This document shows positions 50,140 through 60,398 of a stretch of DNA of 64,000 nt, piece by piece (position 1 is the stretch's first letter; the number at the start of each line of letters is the position of its first letter). Source of the stretch: Frischella japonica (GTDB taxonomy: Bacteria; Pseudomonadota; Gammaproteobacteria; Enterobacterales; Orbaceae). The DNA lies in the NCBI RefSeq assembly GCF_014489845.1, contig NZ_JABURY010000006.1, positions 372,001 through 436,000 on the forward strand. The letters are read 5' to 3'. A model generated the notes under the pieces. The model was not told the origin of the DNA. It saw nothing but the letters and a program-made list of their open reading frames with translations, and ran no database searches. Both the position numbers and the translations under genes were made by a program.

Positions 50140-52527
50140 ATGAAATTTAGTGAAAGTTGGCTACGTGAATGGGTTAATCCAGCAATTAGTAGTGAACAAT
50201 TATGCGATCAGCTCACTATGGCTGGTCTAGAAGTTGATGATGTAGAAAATGTCGCTGGTGACTTTTCTGGAGTAGTGATTGGGCGAGTGGTTGAATGTCA
50301 GCAACATCCTAACGCTGATAAACTTAGGGTTACTAAAGTTGATATTGGTCAAGCGCAATTACTAAATATTGTTTGTGGCGCTCCTAATTGTCGCCAAGGG
50401 TTAATGGTTGCTTGCGCAACGATTGGCGCTGTGTTACCAGGTGATTTTAAAATTAAGGCGGCTAAATTACGTGGTGAACCTTCAGAAGGAATGTTATGTT
50501 CTTTTTCTGAATTGGGTATTTCCGATGATCATAGTGGTATTATTGAATTACCTGATGATGCACCCTTGGGTGAAGATGTTAGGAAATACTTGCAATTAAA
50601 CGATAAAATGATCGAAATCAGTGTTACTCCTAATCGGTCAGATTGTTTTGGCATTATGGGTATTGCAAGGGATATTTCATCAATTAATGATGTAAGTCTT
50701 ACACCTGCAAAATTTGTGGAGCCACAAGTTACTATTGCTGATAAAGTTAATGTATCAGTACTAGAACCTGAGGCGGCGCCACGTTATTTGGCTCGGGTGA
50801 TAAAAAACATAGATGCTACAAAGTCGACACCTTTATGGATGAAGGATAAGTTACGTCGAAGTGGTATTCGTTCAATTGATATCGTAGTTGATATTACCAA
50901 TTATGTGCTTATTGAACTTGGTCATCCAATGCATGCTTTTGATTTAGATAAAATTGAAGGTGGCATTACGGTTCGTTATGCTCATCCTCAAGAAAAACTG
51001 ATTTTATTAGATGGTAATGAAATAGAGATCAAAGACAATACATTAGTCATTGCTGATGATAAAAAAACGTTAGCATTAGCGGGAATATTTGGTGGAAAAG
51101 AGTCAGGGGTGTCACCTGAAAGCAAAAATGTGCTATTAGAAGCGGCATTCTTTTCTCCAGTTACTATTGCGGGTAAGGCAAGACAATATGGTTTGCACAC
51201 TGATGCTTCGCATCGTTATGAGAGAGGCGTGGATCCTTCACTACAACATATCGCAATGGAACGAGCAACAGAGTTATTATTATCGATTTGTGGTGGTTCA
51301 GCAGGGCCAATAACTGATGTTACCGATCACAATGCTCTACCGAAACCCGCAGTTATAACGTTGACTCGACAAAAGATTGATCGATTGATTGGGTGTCATA
51401 TTGCTGGGCAACGTGTCACTGATATTCTTACTCGCCTTGGATGTGAGGTAATAGCTAATGATGATCACTGGCAAGTTAAGGGACCAAGCTGGCGGTTTGA
51501 TATCCAAATAGAGGAGGATTTGGTTGAGGAAATTGCTCGCATTTATGGATATAACAATATTCCTAATGAACATCTTAATATTGAATTAATGATGCATTCA
51601 AACCCAGAAAAGAATATTTCGCTAAATAAATTTAAACAGTTATTAGTTAATCAGGGTTATCAAGAAGCGGTAACATACAGCTTTGTTGATCCTAAAATTC
51701 AAAGTCTAATACACCCAAATCAGATGGCATTAGCATTACCAAATCCAATATCAAGTGAAATGTCAGTAATGCGTTTGTCATTATGGACTGGCTTGCTTAA
51801 TGCGGTTATTTATAACCAGAACAGACAACAACAGCGGGTCAGATTGTTCGAAACAGGGTTGCAATTTGTACCTGATGTGAATAGTGAATTTGGCATTAGT
51901 CAGCAAACTTTATTAGCTGGTGTTATTACAGGAAATCTTTATGATGAACACTGGGCAATGAAAAAACGTACGGTTGACTTTTTCGATTTAAAAGGTAATG
52001 TTGAATCGTTGTTAGCACTTTCTGGGTTGACCGATCAAGTTCAATTTAAAAAGTCACAACATCCAGCATTACATCCTGGACAGAGTGCGACTATTTATGT
52101 TAATGATGAACAGGTTGGCTATTTGGGGGCTATTCATCCTGAAATCGAAAAGAAATTAGGATTAAATAGTAAAACACTTGTTTTTGAATTTATTTTAGAT
52201 AAAATTAATAAAAAGACAGTACCTATAGCAAAAGATGTTTCTAAGTATCCTGCAAACAGACGGGATATAGCTATCATTGTTGATAGTGATGTCTGTGCAG
52301 CAGATGTTTTAAGTGTATGTAAAAATATTGGTGGTGAGCAGCTAATCAACGTCAATCTGTTTGATGTGTATCAAGGTGAAAATATCAAAGAGGGGCAAAA
52401 AAGCTTAGCTATCAGCATGATATTGCAAGATAAAGCACGTACACTTGAAGACGAGGATATAACTCACATTGTAAGTAACTGTATTGTTGCTTTACAAGAT
52501 CGTTTTAAAGCATTATTAAGAGAATAA
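50140..52527 (+). CDS. pheT: Phenylalanyl-tRNA synthetase beta subunit
   Basis: A 795-residue multidomain subunit carrying tRNA recognition and editing. The order is an N-terminal tRNA-binding OB fold (about 39-150, with [13 protein letters not shown]), B3/B4 editing region ([11 protein letters not shown]), B5 domain, catalytic-like core and C-terminal anticodon-binding FDX-ACB domain ([10 protein letters not shown]). GGAGG precedes ATG 50140. Length equals that of E. coli (795). Confidence 0.97.
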   Translation: MKFSESWLREWVNPAISSEQLCDQLTMAGLEVDDVENVAGDFSGVVIGRVVECQQHPNADKLRVTKVDIGQAQLLNIVCGAPNCRQGLMVACATIGAVLPGDFKIKAAKLRGEPSEGMLCSFSELGISDDHSGIIELPDDAPLGEDVRKYLQLNDKMIEISVTPNRSDCFGIMGIARDISSINDVSLTPAKFVEPQVTIADKVNVSVLEPEAAPRYLARVIKNIDATKSTPLWMKDKLRRSGIRSIDIVVDITNYVLIELGHPMHAFDLDKIEGGITVRYAHPQEKLILLDGNEIEIKDNTLVIADDKKTLALAGIFGGKESGVSPESKNVLLEAAFFSPVTIAGKARQYGLHTDASHRYERGVDPSLQHIAMERATELLLSICGGSAGPITDVTDHNALPKPAVITLTRQKIDRLIGCHIAGQRVTDILTRLGCEVIANDDHWQVKGPSWRFDIQIEEDLVEEIARIYGYNNIPNEHLNIELMMHSNPEKNISLNKFKQLLVNQGYQEAVTYSFVDPKIQSLIHPNQMALALPNPISSEMSVMRLSLWTGLLNAVIYNQNRQQQRVRLFETGLQFVPDVNSEFGISQQTLLAGVITGNLYDEHWAMKKRTVDFFDLKGNVESLLALSGLTDQVQFKKSQHPALHPGQSATIYVNDEQVGYLGAIHPEIEKKLGLNSKTLVFEFILDKINKKTVPIAKDVSKYPANRRDIAIIVDSDVCAADVLSVCKNIGGEQLINVNLFDVYQGENIKEGQKSLAISMILQDKARTLEDEDITHIVSNCIVALQDRFKALLRE

Positions 52528-52532
52528 TAATT

Positions 52533-52826
52533 ATGACATTGACTAAAGCCGATATTGCAGAACGTCTAACAGACAAATTTAATCTTGATCGCCAAGAATC
52601 CAAAATTTTGGTGGAATTATTTTTTGAGGAAATCCGAGTCGCCTTAGAAAAAGGCGATACCGTGAAGTTATCCGGATTCGGAAATTTTTCTATTCGCGAT
52701 AAAAAATCTCGTCCTGGACGTAATCCAAAAACTGGTGAAAATGTTGCCATTACTGCTCGTCGTGTAGTAACATTTCGTCCTGGGATTAAATTTCGAGAAC
52801 GTGTTGAAAAAAATTTAGGGGCCTAA
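52533..52826 (+). CDS. ihfA: Integration host factor alpha subunit
   Basis: A DNA-bending histone-like protein of 97 residues. [16 protein letters not shown] and the beta-arm [10 protein letters not shown] with the intercalating Pro identify IHF-alpha. It starts 5 bases after pheT, the same operon arrangement as in E. coli. The beta subunit gene is at 60399 in this window. Confidence 0.97.
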   Translation: MTLTKADIAERLTDKFNLDRQESKILVELFFEEIRVALEKGDTVKLSGFGNFSIRDKKSRPGRNPKTGENVAITARRVVTFRPGIKFRERVEKNLGA

Positions 52827-52851
52827 TTCAGGCTAATTAAAAGTTTTATCG

Positions 52852-52883
52852 AAGCACTAACAAATGTTAGTGCTTTATTTTTT
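52852..52883 (+). terminator. Rho-independent terminator after ihfA
   Basis: AAGCACTAAC (52852-52861) pairs exactly with its complement (52866-52875) around AAAT, then TATTTTTT. Confidence 0.92.
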
Positions 52884-52885
52884 AC

Positions 52886-52922
52886 TGTGGTTCGCAATCC
52901 TCCCACAAAAAAAAACTAAGGA
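52886..52922 (+). promoter_or_regulatory. preQ1-I riboswitch upstream of queF
   Basis: TGTGG (52886-52890) pairs with CCACA (52903-52907) as stem P1. The loop starts TTCGCAA and ends in a C directly before the 3' arm, the position that pairs preQ1 in known structures. An A-rich strand ACTAAGGA follows. Its AGGA (52919-52922) can pair with TCCT in the loop (52898-52901) to make pseudoknot P2 and hide the queF ribosome binding site. This is the class I preQ1 consensus, six bases before queF. Confidence 0.85.
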
Positions 52923-52927
52923 AAATT

Positions 52928-53401
52928 ATGAGTAACGTTACACTACTTGGCGATCAATCTGTTCGCTATCCAACTGACTATTGTCCAAATATTTTAGAAA
53001 CCTTTGATAATAAACACCCCGGTAATGATTATTTTGTTAAATTTAATTGCCCGGAATTTACCAGCCTTTGTCCTATCACAGGTCAACCTGATTTTGCGAC
53101 GATTTATATTTCGTATGTGCCGAATATTAAAATGGTCGAAAGTAAATCGCTCAAACTCTATTTATTTAGTTTTCGTAATCATGGTGATTATCATGAAGAT
53201 TGCATTAATATCATTATGAAAGATCTGATTAAATTAATGGATCCTAAATATATTGAGGTTTGGGGGAAATTTACACCACGTGGTGGTATCTCTATCGACC
53301 CTTATGCTAATTACGGTAAACCTGGTACAAACTGGGAACAAATTGCGCTTAATCGTTTAGCTAATCATGATCTTTATCCTGAAAAAGTCGATAATCGTTA
53401 A
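52928..53401 (+). CDS. queF: NADPH-dependent 7-cyano-7-deazaguanine reductase, unimodular
   Basis: Reduces preQ0 to preQ1 in queuosine synthesis. The catalytic Cys in [12 protein letters not shown], the Asp that follows, and [16 protein letters not shown] with the NADPH-site residues are present. At 157 residues it is the short Bacillus-type form, not the two-module 282-residue form of E. coli. A preQ1 riboswitch precedes it, and queC follows. Confidence 0.95.
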   Translation: MSNVTLLGDQSVRYPTDYCPNILETFDNKHPGNDYFVKFNCPEFTSLCPITGQPDFATIYISYVPNIKMVESKSLKLYLFSFRNHGDYHEDCINIIMKDLIKLMDPKYIEVWGKFTPRGGISIDPYANYGKPGTNWEQIALNRLANHDLYPEKVDNR

Positions 53402-53438
53402 TTTTTTTCGTACACAAATTATATCGGAACCGTTAAAA

Positions 53439-54098
53439 ATGCAAAATCGTAAAGCACTAGTGATATTTTCTGGTGGGCAAGATTCTACTACCTGTTTACT
53501 GCAAGCCATTGCTGATTATGGGCGTGAAAACGTTGAAACAATCAGCTTTCAATATGGTCAACGACATGCCATTGAGCTTGAAAAAGCCAAATGGATTGCT
53601 GACGATCTTGGTGTAAAGCAAATCGTCATTGACACTTCAGTGATTAAACAAACGACTAATAATGCCTTGATTGATGACTCGCAAGAGATTAAATCAGCTC
53701 AAGAAGGGAATTATCCGAATACCTTTGTTGACGGGCGTAATATGCTATTTTTATTGTTAGCCGGGTGTTATGCCAAACAGCACAGTATTAAAGATATCAT
53801 TATTGGCGTATGTGAAACCGATTTCAGTGGTTATCCGGATTGTCGAGATATCTTTATTAAATCCATGAATGTTTCGATGAATTTAGCCTTGGATTACACG
53901 TTTAACATCATCACCCCATTAATGTATCTGACTAAAGCGCAAACATGGGAAATGGCTGATAAACTTGGTTATCTTGATTATATTCGGCAACACACTCACA
54001 CTTGTTATTATGGGGTAGAGGGGGGATGTGGTAAATGTCCTAGTTGCGACTTACGTGAAAAAGGGTTAAATCAGTATCTAACCCATAGCTTTAAATAG
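53439..54098 (+). CDS. queC: 7-cyano-7-deazaguanine synthase
   Basis: ATP-dependent conversion of carboxydeazaguanine to preQ0. PP-loop FSGGQDSTT at residues 9-17, YGQRH, and the C-terminal zinc Cys cluster GGCGKCPSC are intact. ATG 53439 gives the usual start 8 residues before the loop; upstream in-frame codons overlap queF. The length of 219 is near E. coli (231). Confidence 0.95.
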   Translation: MQNRKALVIFSGGQDSTTCLLQAIADYGRENVETISFQYGQRHAIELEKAKWIADDLGVKQIVIDTSVIKQTTNNALIDDSQEIKSAQEGNYPNTFVDGRNMLFLLLAGCYAKQHSIKDIIIGVCETDFSGYPDCRDIFIKSMNVSMNLALDYTFNIITPLMYLTKAQTWEMADKLGYLDYIRQHTHTCYYGVEGGCGKCPSCDLREKGLNQYLTHSFK

Positions 54099-54119
54099 TA
54101 TTATTTAAAGGAGAAATGC

Positions 54120-55280
54120 ATGTCTGACAATCATCAACGATTAGTCTCATTGGATGTATTGCGAGGAATGACCATTGCAGGAATGATTTTAGTGAATAAT
54201 CCCGGGTCGCCAAATGCTATTTATCCTTTACTTAGGCATGCTAAATGGAACGGGCTGACTTTTGCCGATCTCATCTTTCCTTTATTTATGTTTATTATGG
54301 GCGTGTCGACTTATATTTCCTTAAATAAATTAGATTTTAAGCTTAATAAAATTCTGTTAATTAAAATCTTGAAAAGAACACTGATTATTTTTGCTATTGG
54401 ATTATTGATTGCTTGGTTTTCGGGTTTTCTTGCTTTGTATAAGTATTTTAATTGGCTGCCGTTTCATGAGCGGATGGTTGAATCTTTGTCTTGTATAGAT
54501 CAAATCCGAATTATGGGCATTTTACAACGTTTAGCGATCTGTTATTTGTTTTCTTCTCTTATTATTTTATGTTTTGATAGAAAATATTTGCCTGTTCTGA
54601 TCGTTCAAATATTACTGTTTTATTTTTTCATCTTATATTTGGGCGACGGGTTTGAGCAAAAAAATAACAACATTATTGCTAAAGTCGATAGAATGATTTT
54701 GGGTGAAGAGCGTATGTATCTGGATAATGGTATGTATTTTGAACCGGAAGGGATATTAAGTACTTTTCCGGCCATTGCTCAAGTCCTTATCGGTTTTTGT
54801 ATCGCCAAACAAATATTTGCGGCTAATGTCAATGTCGACAAAATAAAAATCTTGATCAAATACGGGATAATTTTTTCAATAATAGGGTTTATTTTGAGTT
54901 TTATTTGCCCAATTAATAAAAAAATCTGGTCACCGTCATTTGTATTGGTGACTTGTGCTATAGGTTGTGTCTTATTTGCCTTATTAATTTGGTTGATTGA
55001 TATCAAAAAATACAAAAACGCCGTTCATTGTTTTATCCCCTTTGGCATGAATTCTTTATTCATTTTTGTTATCGCCGGTATTATTTCGATTATAACGCGT
55101 AGAATGACGCTGGTTTATCATTCTGATTCACTCAGTTTGCGACAATTTCTGTATTCAAAGGTTTTAGGGCAATATTTTGGAAACTACCCCAGTTCTTTTA
55201 TCTATGCCTTATTCATTGTCGTAATTTGTTGGTTGATTGCTTTTATTTTATATAAAAAGCATTTTTTTATAACAATTTAA
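54120..55280 (+). CDS. NagX/HGSNAT-like membrane acyltransferase (DUF5009-type)
   Basis: A 386-residue multi-helix membrane protein (about ten helices). It opens with RLVSLDVLRGMTIAGMILVNNPG, the signature of the heparan-alpha-glucosaminide N-acetyltransferase/NagX group; FADLIFPLFMFIMGVS and GILQRLAICYL also fit. Such proteins acetylate sugars across membranes, but bacterial substrates are mostly undefined. AAAGGAG precedes ATG 54120, 21 bases after queC, so it is probably read from the queF-queC promoter. A link to queuosine is not known for the family. Confidence 0.82.
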   Translation: MSDNHQRLVSLDVLRGMTIAGMILVNNPGSPNAIYPLLRHAKWNGLTFADLIFPLFMFIMGVSTYISLNKLDFKLNKILLIKILKRTLIIFAIGLLIAWFSGFLALYKYFNWLPFHERMVESLSCIDQIRIMGILQRLAICYLFSSLIILCFDRKYLPVLIVQILLFYFFILYLGDGFEQKNNNIIAKVDRMILGEERMYLDNGMYFEPEGILSTFPAIAQVLIGFCIAKQIFAANVNVDKIKILIKYGIIFSIIGFILSFICPINKKIWSPSFVLVTCAIGCVLFALLIWLIDIKKYKNAVHCFIPFGMNSLFIFVIAGIISIITRRMTLVYHSDSLSLRQFLYSKVLGQYFGNYPSSFIYALFIVVICWLIAFILYKKHFFITI

Positions 55281-55294
55281 AAATATTAGATATC

Positions 55295-55347
55295 GATGTA
55301 ATTAAATTCGGGTTATCCGACATTTTTAACCTTAATTACATCATTTT
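55295..55347 (+). terminator. Long stem-loop ending the queF-queC unit
   Basis: GATGTAATTAA (55295-55305) pairs exactly with its complement (55332-55342); an inner stem GGTTA/TAACC (55311-55315, 55327-55331) extends it. ATTTTTAC follows. It separates the acyltransferase gene from the second riboswitch. Confidence 0.7.
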
Positions 55348-55360
55348 TACATTAAAGATT

Positions 55361-55389
55361 ATGGGTTCTCTCACCCCATTTAAAAAAGG
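55361..55389 (+). promoter_or_regulatory. Second preQ1-I riboswitch-like element, upstream of yhhQ
   Basis: ATGGG (55361-55365) pairs with CCCAT (55375-55379). The loop starts TTC and ends with C just before the 3' arm, and the A-rich strand TTAAAAAAGG follows. The final GG (55388-55389) belongs to the yhhQ ribosome binding site and can pair with loop C residues. Shorter loop than the first element, but the same layout and a queuosine-precursor transporter downstream. Confidence 0.7.
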
Positions 55390-55397
55390 AAACGAAT

Positions 55398-56075
55398 ATG
55401 TATTTGAATATTCATTCTGAAACACTTCAGAACAAATTTAATTCAGCTCAGCAGCGCAAGGCGCTTTTCTGGCTCTCTTTTTTTCATATTTTAGTTATTG
55501 CTTCGAGCAATTATCTGGTACAAATCCCATTTGATATCTTCGGTTTTCATACCACATGGGGAGCATTTACTTTTCCATTTATCTTTTTAACCACCGATTT
55601 AACCATTCGGGTATTTGGTGCTAGTCTTGCCAGAAAAATTATCTTTGTTGTTATGATACCGGCATTACTGTTCTCTTATTCCATTTCGGTTGTGTTTTTT
55701 GAAGGGCATTGGATGGGATTTTCAGCTTTATCTGATTTTAACAGTTTTGTTTTCCGTATTGCTTTAGCCAGTTTTGCCGCTTATTTAGTCGGGCAATTGA
55801 TGGATATCACCGTGTTTAATTATTTACGTAAGAATAAAGCATGGTGGGTTGCGCCTTCGGCGTCAGCGGTGTTAGGTAATGGTATAGATACTATTGTCTT
55901 TTTTGCCATTGCCTTTTATCAAAGTAGCGACGAATTTATGGCCAATCATTGGATCGAGATTGCTGCAATTGACTATAGTTTTAAAATTCTGATTTGTGGA
56001 TTATTCTTCTTACCGCTTTATGGCATATTGTTGAACTTGCTATTAAAGCGTTTGGTCACATCAAAGACAAGTTAG
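55398..56075 (+). CDS. yhhQ: Queuosine precursor transporter (YhhQ family)
   Basis: An inner-membrane ECF-type transporter that imports preQ0/preQ1. The 225-residue protein has about six helices with NYLVQIPFDIFGFHTTWGAF, FIFLTTDLTIRVFGA and GNGIDTIVFF signatures. The organism can therefore both make and import queuine precursors. AAAAAAGGA lies within the riboswitch-like element just upstream. Confidence 0.94.
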   Translation: MYLNIHSETLQNKFNSAQQRKALFWLSFFHILVIASSNYLVQIPFDIFGFHTTWGAFTFPFIFLTTDLTIRVFGASLARKIIFVVMIPALLFSYSISVVFFEGHWMGFSALSDFNSFVFRIALASFAAYLVGQLMDITVFNYLRKNKAWWVAPSASAVLGNGIDTIVFFAIAFYQSSDEFMANHWIEIAAIDYSFKILICGLFFLPLYGILLNLLLKRLVTSKTS

Positions 56076-56112
56076 ATATTGTGATAATATTAATTTAATT
56101 TTTAATAATTAG

Positions 56113-56135
56113 AAAGGCGCTTAATTTGCGCCTTT
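56113..56135. terminator. Bidirectional terminator between yhhQ and fis
   Basis: AAAGGCGC (56113-56120) pairs with GCGCCTTT (56128-56135) with a 7-base loop; T-rich sequence on both strands suits the convergent genes. Confidence 0.75.
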
Positions 56136-56177
56136 ACTTGAATTAAAATCATATCTCTCATAAGAGACAAGTAATAA

Positions 56178-56474
56178 TTAACTCATGCCATATTGTTTCA
56201 ATTTTTTACGTAAGGTACCACGGTTAATGCCAAGCATATTTGCAGCTCGAGTTTGATTACCACGAGTATACTGCATCACCATGTCAAGAAATGGTTGTTC
56301 TACCTCAGCCAATACAAGTTCATAAAGATCGGTAGGGTCTTGACCATTTAATTGTGATAAGTAGTTCCGTAATGCTTGTTTGACTGAATCTCGTAATGGT
56401 TTTTGGGTAATTTGCTCTTGAGAGTTAACAGTTGTGAATTTTAACGCTTCAGCTGTAACACGAATTTCTGACAT
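56178..56474 (-). CDS. fis: Nucleoid protein Fis
   Basis: A DNA-bending global regulator of 98 residues (E. coli 98). The C-terminal helix-turn-helix [28 protein letters not shown] is almost unchanged; the N-terminal half with the beta-hairpin arm is more variable. It follows dusB by 15 bases, the standard dusB-fis operon. Confidence 0.97.
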   Translation of the reverse strand: MSEIRVTAEALKFTTVNSQEQITQKPLRDSVKQALRNYLSQLNGQDPTDLYELVLAEVEQPFLDMVMQYTRGNQTRAANMLGINRGTLRKKLKQYGMS

Positions 56475-56489
56475 AGTATTTTTAACTCT

Positions 56490-57476
56490 TTAATTAAAAT
56501 TAGTTTTTTGAAAAAATGCTTCTAGTGCATTAATTTGCTGATTGGCATTATCAATGCAACTAAATAAGCGCCTAAAACGATCGCTCCCAACACAATTTTG
56601 GGTATACCAAAATACATGCTTTCTTGCAATCTGCAATCCTTTCTTTTCACCATAAAATTGATACAGAGCTTTTAAATGTTGTAATACAATGTTTTTTACT
56701 TCATTTATACTCTTTTCTGATTTTGATTTTCCATATTGTAAATAGAACGCTATGTCTTCAAAGATCCAAGGCCTACCTAATGCTCCTCTACCGATCATTA
56801 TAGCATCAGCTTTGGTATATTGGAAAACTTCTTCCGCCTTTTCGGGGGTTATTATATCTCCATTAGCTATCACGGGAATAGAAATATATTGTTTTACTTG
56901 CTTAATCGAATCGTATTCCGCAGAACCTTTAAATAAGCATTCACGTGTCCTACCGTGAATAGTAATCGCCTTTATACCGCATTTTTGAGCAATTTGTGCG
57001 ATATCTAAACAATTTTTATGCGCTTTGTCCCACCCCGTGCGGATTTTTAACGTAACTGGGACATTCACTGCTTGTACCACGTTAAGCAAAATTTGTTCCA
57101 CTAATTTTGGATACTGTAACAGGGCAGAGCCAGAAAGATTTTTATTCACTTTCTTGGCGGGACAACCCATATTGATATCAATTAGCTCTGCACCTGAATT
57201 CATATTTAAAATAGCTGTTTTTACCATTTCATCAGGATCGGCGCCGATAATTTGTACCGCTTTAATGCCAAGCTCTCGTTCATTAGCAAGTTTTTGTCTT
57301 GACTGTTGGGTATGCCAAATTCGCGAATTGGCTAAAAACATTTCTGCGAAAGCTAATCCCGCACCAAATTGATAACATAGTGAACGAAAAGGTAAATCAG
57401 AAATGCCAGCCATGGGAGCAGCAATCAACCGATTTTTGATCGTTAAATTACCAATTTCAAATGATTCCAGTATCAC
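56490..57476 (-). CDS. dusB: tRNA-dihydrouridine synthase B
   Basis: FMN enzyme reducing uridine to dihydrouridine in tRNA. AAPMAGISDLPFR, DINMGCPAKKV (catalytic Cys), TIHGRTRE and IANGDI with IGRGALGRPWIF are present; 328 residues (E. coli 321). GTG 57476 is chosen: GAGG lies 9 bases upstream, while the TTG at 57482 is too close to it, and no ATG fits. Promoter lies toward cmk. Confidence 0.94.
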   Translation of the reverse strand: MILESFEIGNLTIKNRLIAAPMAGISDLPFRSLCYQFGAGLAFAEMFLANSRIWHTQQSRQKLANERELGIKAVQIIGADPDEMVKTAILNMNSGAELIDINMGCPAKKVNKNLSGSALLQYPKLVEQILLNVVQAVNVPVTLKIRTGWDKAHKNCLDIAQIAQKCGIKAITIHGRTRECLFKGSAEYDSIKQVKQYISIPVIANGDIITPEKAEEVFQYTKADAIMIGRGALGRPWIFEDIAFYLQYGKSKSEKSINEVKNIVLQHLKALYQFYGEKKGLQIARKHVFWYTQNCVGSDRFRRLFSCIDNANQQINALEAFFQKTNFN

Positions 57477-57801
57477 AAACAAAATCCTCTATAGGGGCGC
57501 GTATATTAGCACTTTTTTTTGTTCTGAAAAGAGGGAAACAGTAAAATAACGTAATATTTTAAAAAAAATTTTTTTATATTCGGTTTTTTCACAGTTTTTA
57601 CTACAAATTATTGAATAAATAAGTTAATTAAATTAAGGCGTACTTAGCTGATATTGATAAAGTTATATTTTATTTTTTATTGTTTATTACCATATTATGA
57701 ATATCGACATAGTATAGATCGCTTTATTAATGACTTTAGCGAAAGCGAATTTTTGCCTATAATTAGTGAAATTACACATTATAACACTCAAGGTAATTAA
57801 T
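57477..57801. other. Divergent promoter region between dusB-fis and cmk-rpsA
   Basis: About 325 bases, extremely A/T-rich, including an A8/T7 tract near 57560-57575. It probably carries the strong growth-regulated dusB-fis promoter on one strand and the cmk promoter on the other; I cannot place them exactly. AAGG precedes cmk. Confidence 0.45.
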
Positions 57802-58491
57802 ATGAATTCAGAGCATATCCCCGTCATTGCCGTTGATGGCCCTAGCGGCGTCGGTAAAGGCACTTTATGTGTTTTATTAGCTAAGCATCTGAAATGGCAT
57901 TTACTTGATTCAGGAGCAATATATCGAGTTTTGGCGTTATCAGCAATTAAGCAGCATGTGGCATTGGAAAATGAGTTAGAATTGGCAATACTTGCAAAAA
58001 AATTATTACTTAGATTCATTTCAGACGAAACAGGTGTGCAAGTGATGCTAGATGATGAAAATGTATCAGCTCAATTACGTCTGCAGGAGATTGGTGATGC
58101 CGCATCTAAAATTGCTTCGCTACCGAAAGTAAGAGAGGCATTATTGCAACGACAACGAGCTTTCAGGACTTCTCCAGGATTAGTTGCGGACGGTCGAGAT
58201 ATGGGTACCGTGGTATTTCCACAGGCTACGGTGAAGATATTTCTCGATGCAAGTCCCCAAGCTAGAGCCGAAAGACGCATGAAACAGTTGCAAAAAAAGA
58301 AGATTTGTGCTATATATGACGAGATTTTGCATGAAATTATAACACGGGATGAACGCGATCGTAACCGAGCCATTGCGCCACTTAGATCTGCCACAGATGC
58401 ATTTTTAATTGATTCAACTGATTTGTCAATTGATGAAGTATTCAAGCAAGCCTTAAATATAATCAATAGCAAAATTAATATTAATGTGTAA
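57802..58491 (+). CDS. cmk: Cytidylate kinase
   Basis: Phosphorylates CMP and dCMP. P-loop GPSGVGKGT at residues 13-21, [21 protein letters not shown] and the lid [13 protein letters not shown] are present. ATG 57802 (229 residues, E. coli 227) follows AAGG; an upstream in-frame codon at 57766 is not supported. rpsA follows after 93 bases, as in E. coli. Confidence 0.97.
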   Translation: MNSEHIPVIAVDGPSGVGKGTLCVLLAKHLKWHLLDSGAIYRVLALSAIKQHVALENELELAILAKKLLLRFISDETGVQVMLDDENVSAQLRLQEIGDAASKIASLPKVREALLQRQRAFRTSPGLVADGRDMGTVVFPQATVKIFLDASPQARAERRMKQLQKKKICAIYDEILHEIITRDERDRNRAIAPLRSATDAFLIDSTDLSIDEVFKQALNIINSKININV

Positions 58492-58584
58492 GCTTTACCA
58501 TAGGAAGTGGTGGAGTATTTTAAACAACCCCCATCAGGCAAGAAGCTAGATGGACGTTATTTTAAATTAAAAAAGTATATAAAT

Positions 58585-60267
58585 ATGACAGAATCTTTTG
58601 CTCAACTCTTCGAAGAGTCTTTAAATCAACTTGATACTCGTTCTGGTAACATGATTCGTGGCGTTGTTGTCGCTATCGATAAAGATGTAGTATTAGTTGA
58701 TGCTGGTTTAAAATCTGAATCAGCTATTCCAGTAGAAGAGTTTAAAAATGCCCAAGGCGAATTAGAAGTTAAAGTTGGTGATGAAGTTGATGTTGTTTTG
58801 GACTCCATTGAAGATGGCTTTGGTGAAACCATTTTATCTCGTGAAAAAGCTAAACGCCATGAAGCTTGGGTAACATTAGAAAAAGCTGTAGAAGATGCAG
58901 CGACAGTATTAGGTGTTATTAATGGTAAAGTTAAAGGTGGCTTTACAGTTGAACTTAACGGTGTTCGTGCTTTCTTACCAGGTTCATTAGTTGATGTTCG
59001 TCCATTACGTGATACTTCTCATATTGAAGGTAAAGAGATTGAACTTAAAGTTATTAAATTAGATCAAAAACGTAATAACGTAGTTGTTTCTCGTCGTGCC
59101 GTAATCGAATCTGAAAGCAGTGCAGAACGTGAACAACTTCTTGAAACCTTACAAGAAGGTTCAGAAGTTAAAGGTGTTATTAAAAATCTTACTGATTATG
59201 GTGCCTTCGTTGACCTCGGTGGAGTTGATGGTTTACTTCATATTACTGATATGGCTTGGAAACGTGTTAAACACCCAAGTGAAGTGGTTGAAGTTGGACA
59301 AGAAATTTTAGTTAAAGTATTGAAATTTGACCGTGACCGTTCTCGCGTTTCTCTTGGCTTAAAACAACTTGGCGAAGATCCATGGGTATCAATTGCTAAA
59401 CGTTACCCAGAAGGAACTAAAGTAACTGGTAAAGTAACTAACTTAACTGATTACGGTTGTTTTGTTGAAATTGAAACGGGTGTTGAAGGTTTAGTACACG
59501 TTTCTGAAATGGATTGGACTAATAAAAATATTCATCCATCTAAAGTCGTAAGTCTTGGTGACGTGGTTGAAGTTGTGGTTCTCGAGATTGATGAGGAACG
59601 TCGTCGCATCTCTTTAGGCTTAAAACAATGCAAACCAAACCCATGGTTACAATTTGCTGATTCACATAATAAAGGTGACAGAGTTAGTGGTAAGATCAAA
59701 TCAATCACTGATTTTGGTATCTTCATTGGTTTAGATGGCGGTATTGATGGTTTAGTTCATCTTTCAGATATTTCTTGGAATGTTCCAGGTGAAGAAGCAG
59801 TTAAAGCTTATAAGAAAGGTGATGATATTGAAGCTGTTGTTCTTCAAGTTGATGCTGAACGTGAACGTATTTCGTTAGGTATCAAACAACTAGAAGAAGA
59901 TCCATTTAACAGTTTTGCAACTAATTTCAAAAAGGGCATGATTGTTAAAGGTAAAGTGACATCAGTTGATGCCAAAGGTGCAACAGTTGAAATTGCTGAA
60001 GGTGTTGAAGGTTATTTAAAAGCACAAGACATTGCTCGTGAACGCATTGAAGATGCAACCACTGCAATAAAAGTAGGCGATGAGGTTGAAGCTAAAATTA
60101 TTAATTTAGATCGCAAAACGCGTGTAATAACTTTATCAGTCCGTGCTAAAGATGAAGCTGATGAGAAAGAAGCATTGGCCGCTGTAAATAATGCCCCTGC
60201 ACAAGATGATGCATCATTTACTAATGCCATGGCTGAAGCATTCAAAGCAGCTTCAAAATCAGAGTAA
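58585..60267 (+). CDS. rpsA: 30S ribosomal protein S1
   Basis: Binds mRNA at the 30S platform and helps load structured or leaderless-type messages. The 560 residues hold six S1 (OB-fold) repeats; the first begins [18 protein letters not shown], and repeats 3-6 share the D-Y/F-G-x-F pattern. Start [13 protein letters not shown] at ATG 58585 is conserved with E. coli. No purine-rich ribosome binding site precedes it, which matches E. coli rpsA, where S1 controls its own unusual start region. Confidence 0.97.
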   Translation: MTESFAQLFEESLNQLDTRSGNMIRGVVVAIDKDVVLVDAGLKSESAIPVEEFKNAQGELEVKVGDEVDVVLDSIEDGFGETILSREKAKRHEAWVTLEKAVEDAATVLGVINGKVKGGFTVELNGVRAFLPGSLVDVRPLRDTSHIEGKEIELKVIKLDQKRNNVVVSRRAVIESESSAEREQLLETLQEGSEVKGVIKNLTDYGAFVDLGGVDGLLHITDMAWKRVKHPSEVVEVGQEILVKVLKFDRDRSRVSLGLKQLGEDPWVSIAKRYPEGTKVTGKVTNLTDYGCFVEIETGVEGLVHVSEMDWTNKNIHPSKVVSLGDVVEVVVLEIDEERRRISLGLKQCKPNPWLQFADSHNKGDRVSGKIKSITDFGIFIGLDGGIDGLVHLSDISWNVPGEEAVKAYKKGDDIEAVVLQVDAERERISLGIKQLEEDPFNSFATNFKKGMIVKGKVTSVDAKGATVEIAEGVEGYLKAQDIARERIEDATTAIKVGDEVEAKIINLDRKTRVITLSVRAKDEADEKEALAAVNNAPAQDDASFTNAMAEAFKAASKSE

Positions 60268-60294
60268 TTTTTCAAATTATTTAGGGTTCAAATT

Positions 60295-60320
60295 AAAGAG
60301 GGCATGCCCTCTTTTAATTT
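60295..60320 (+). terminator. Palindromic terminator after rpsA
   Basis: AAAGAGGGC (60295-60303) and its exact complement (60306-60314) flank AT; a T-rich stretch follows. Probably partial termination, since ihfB lies 79 bases on. Confidence 0.75.
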
Positions 60321-60398
60321 TAATAAACATTACGAATAAAATTTATAACAAAAAAATAATTAGCTAAAGTTACAACAAAAATAAAAAGGGTACTACTC

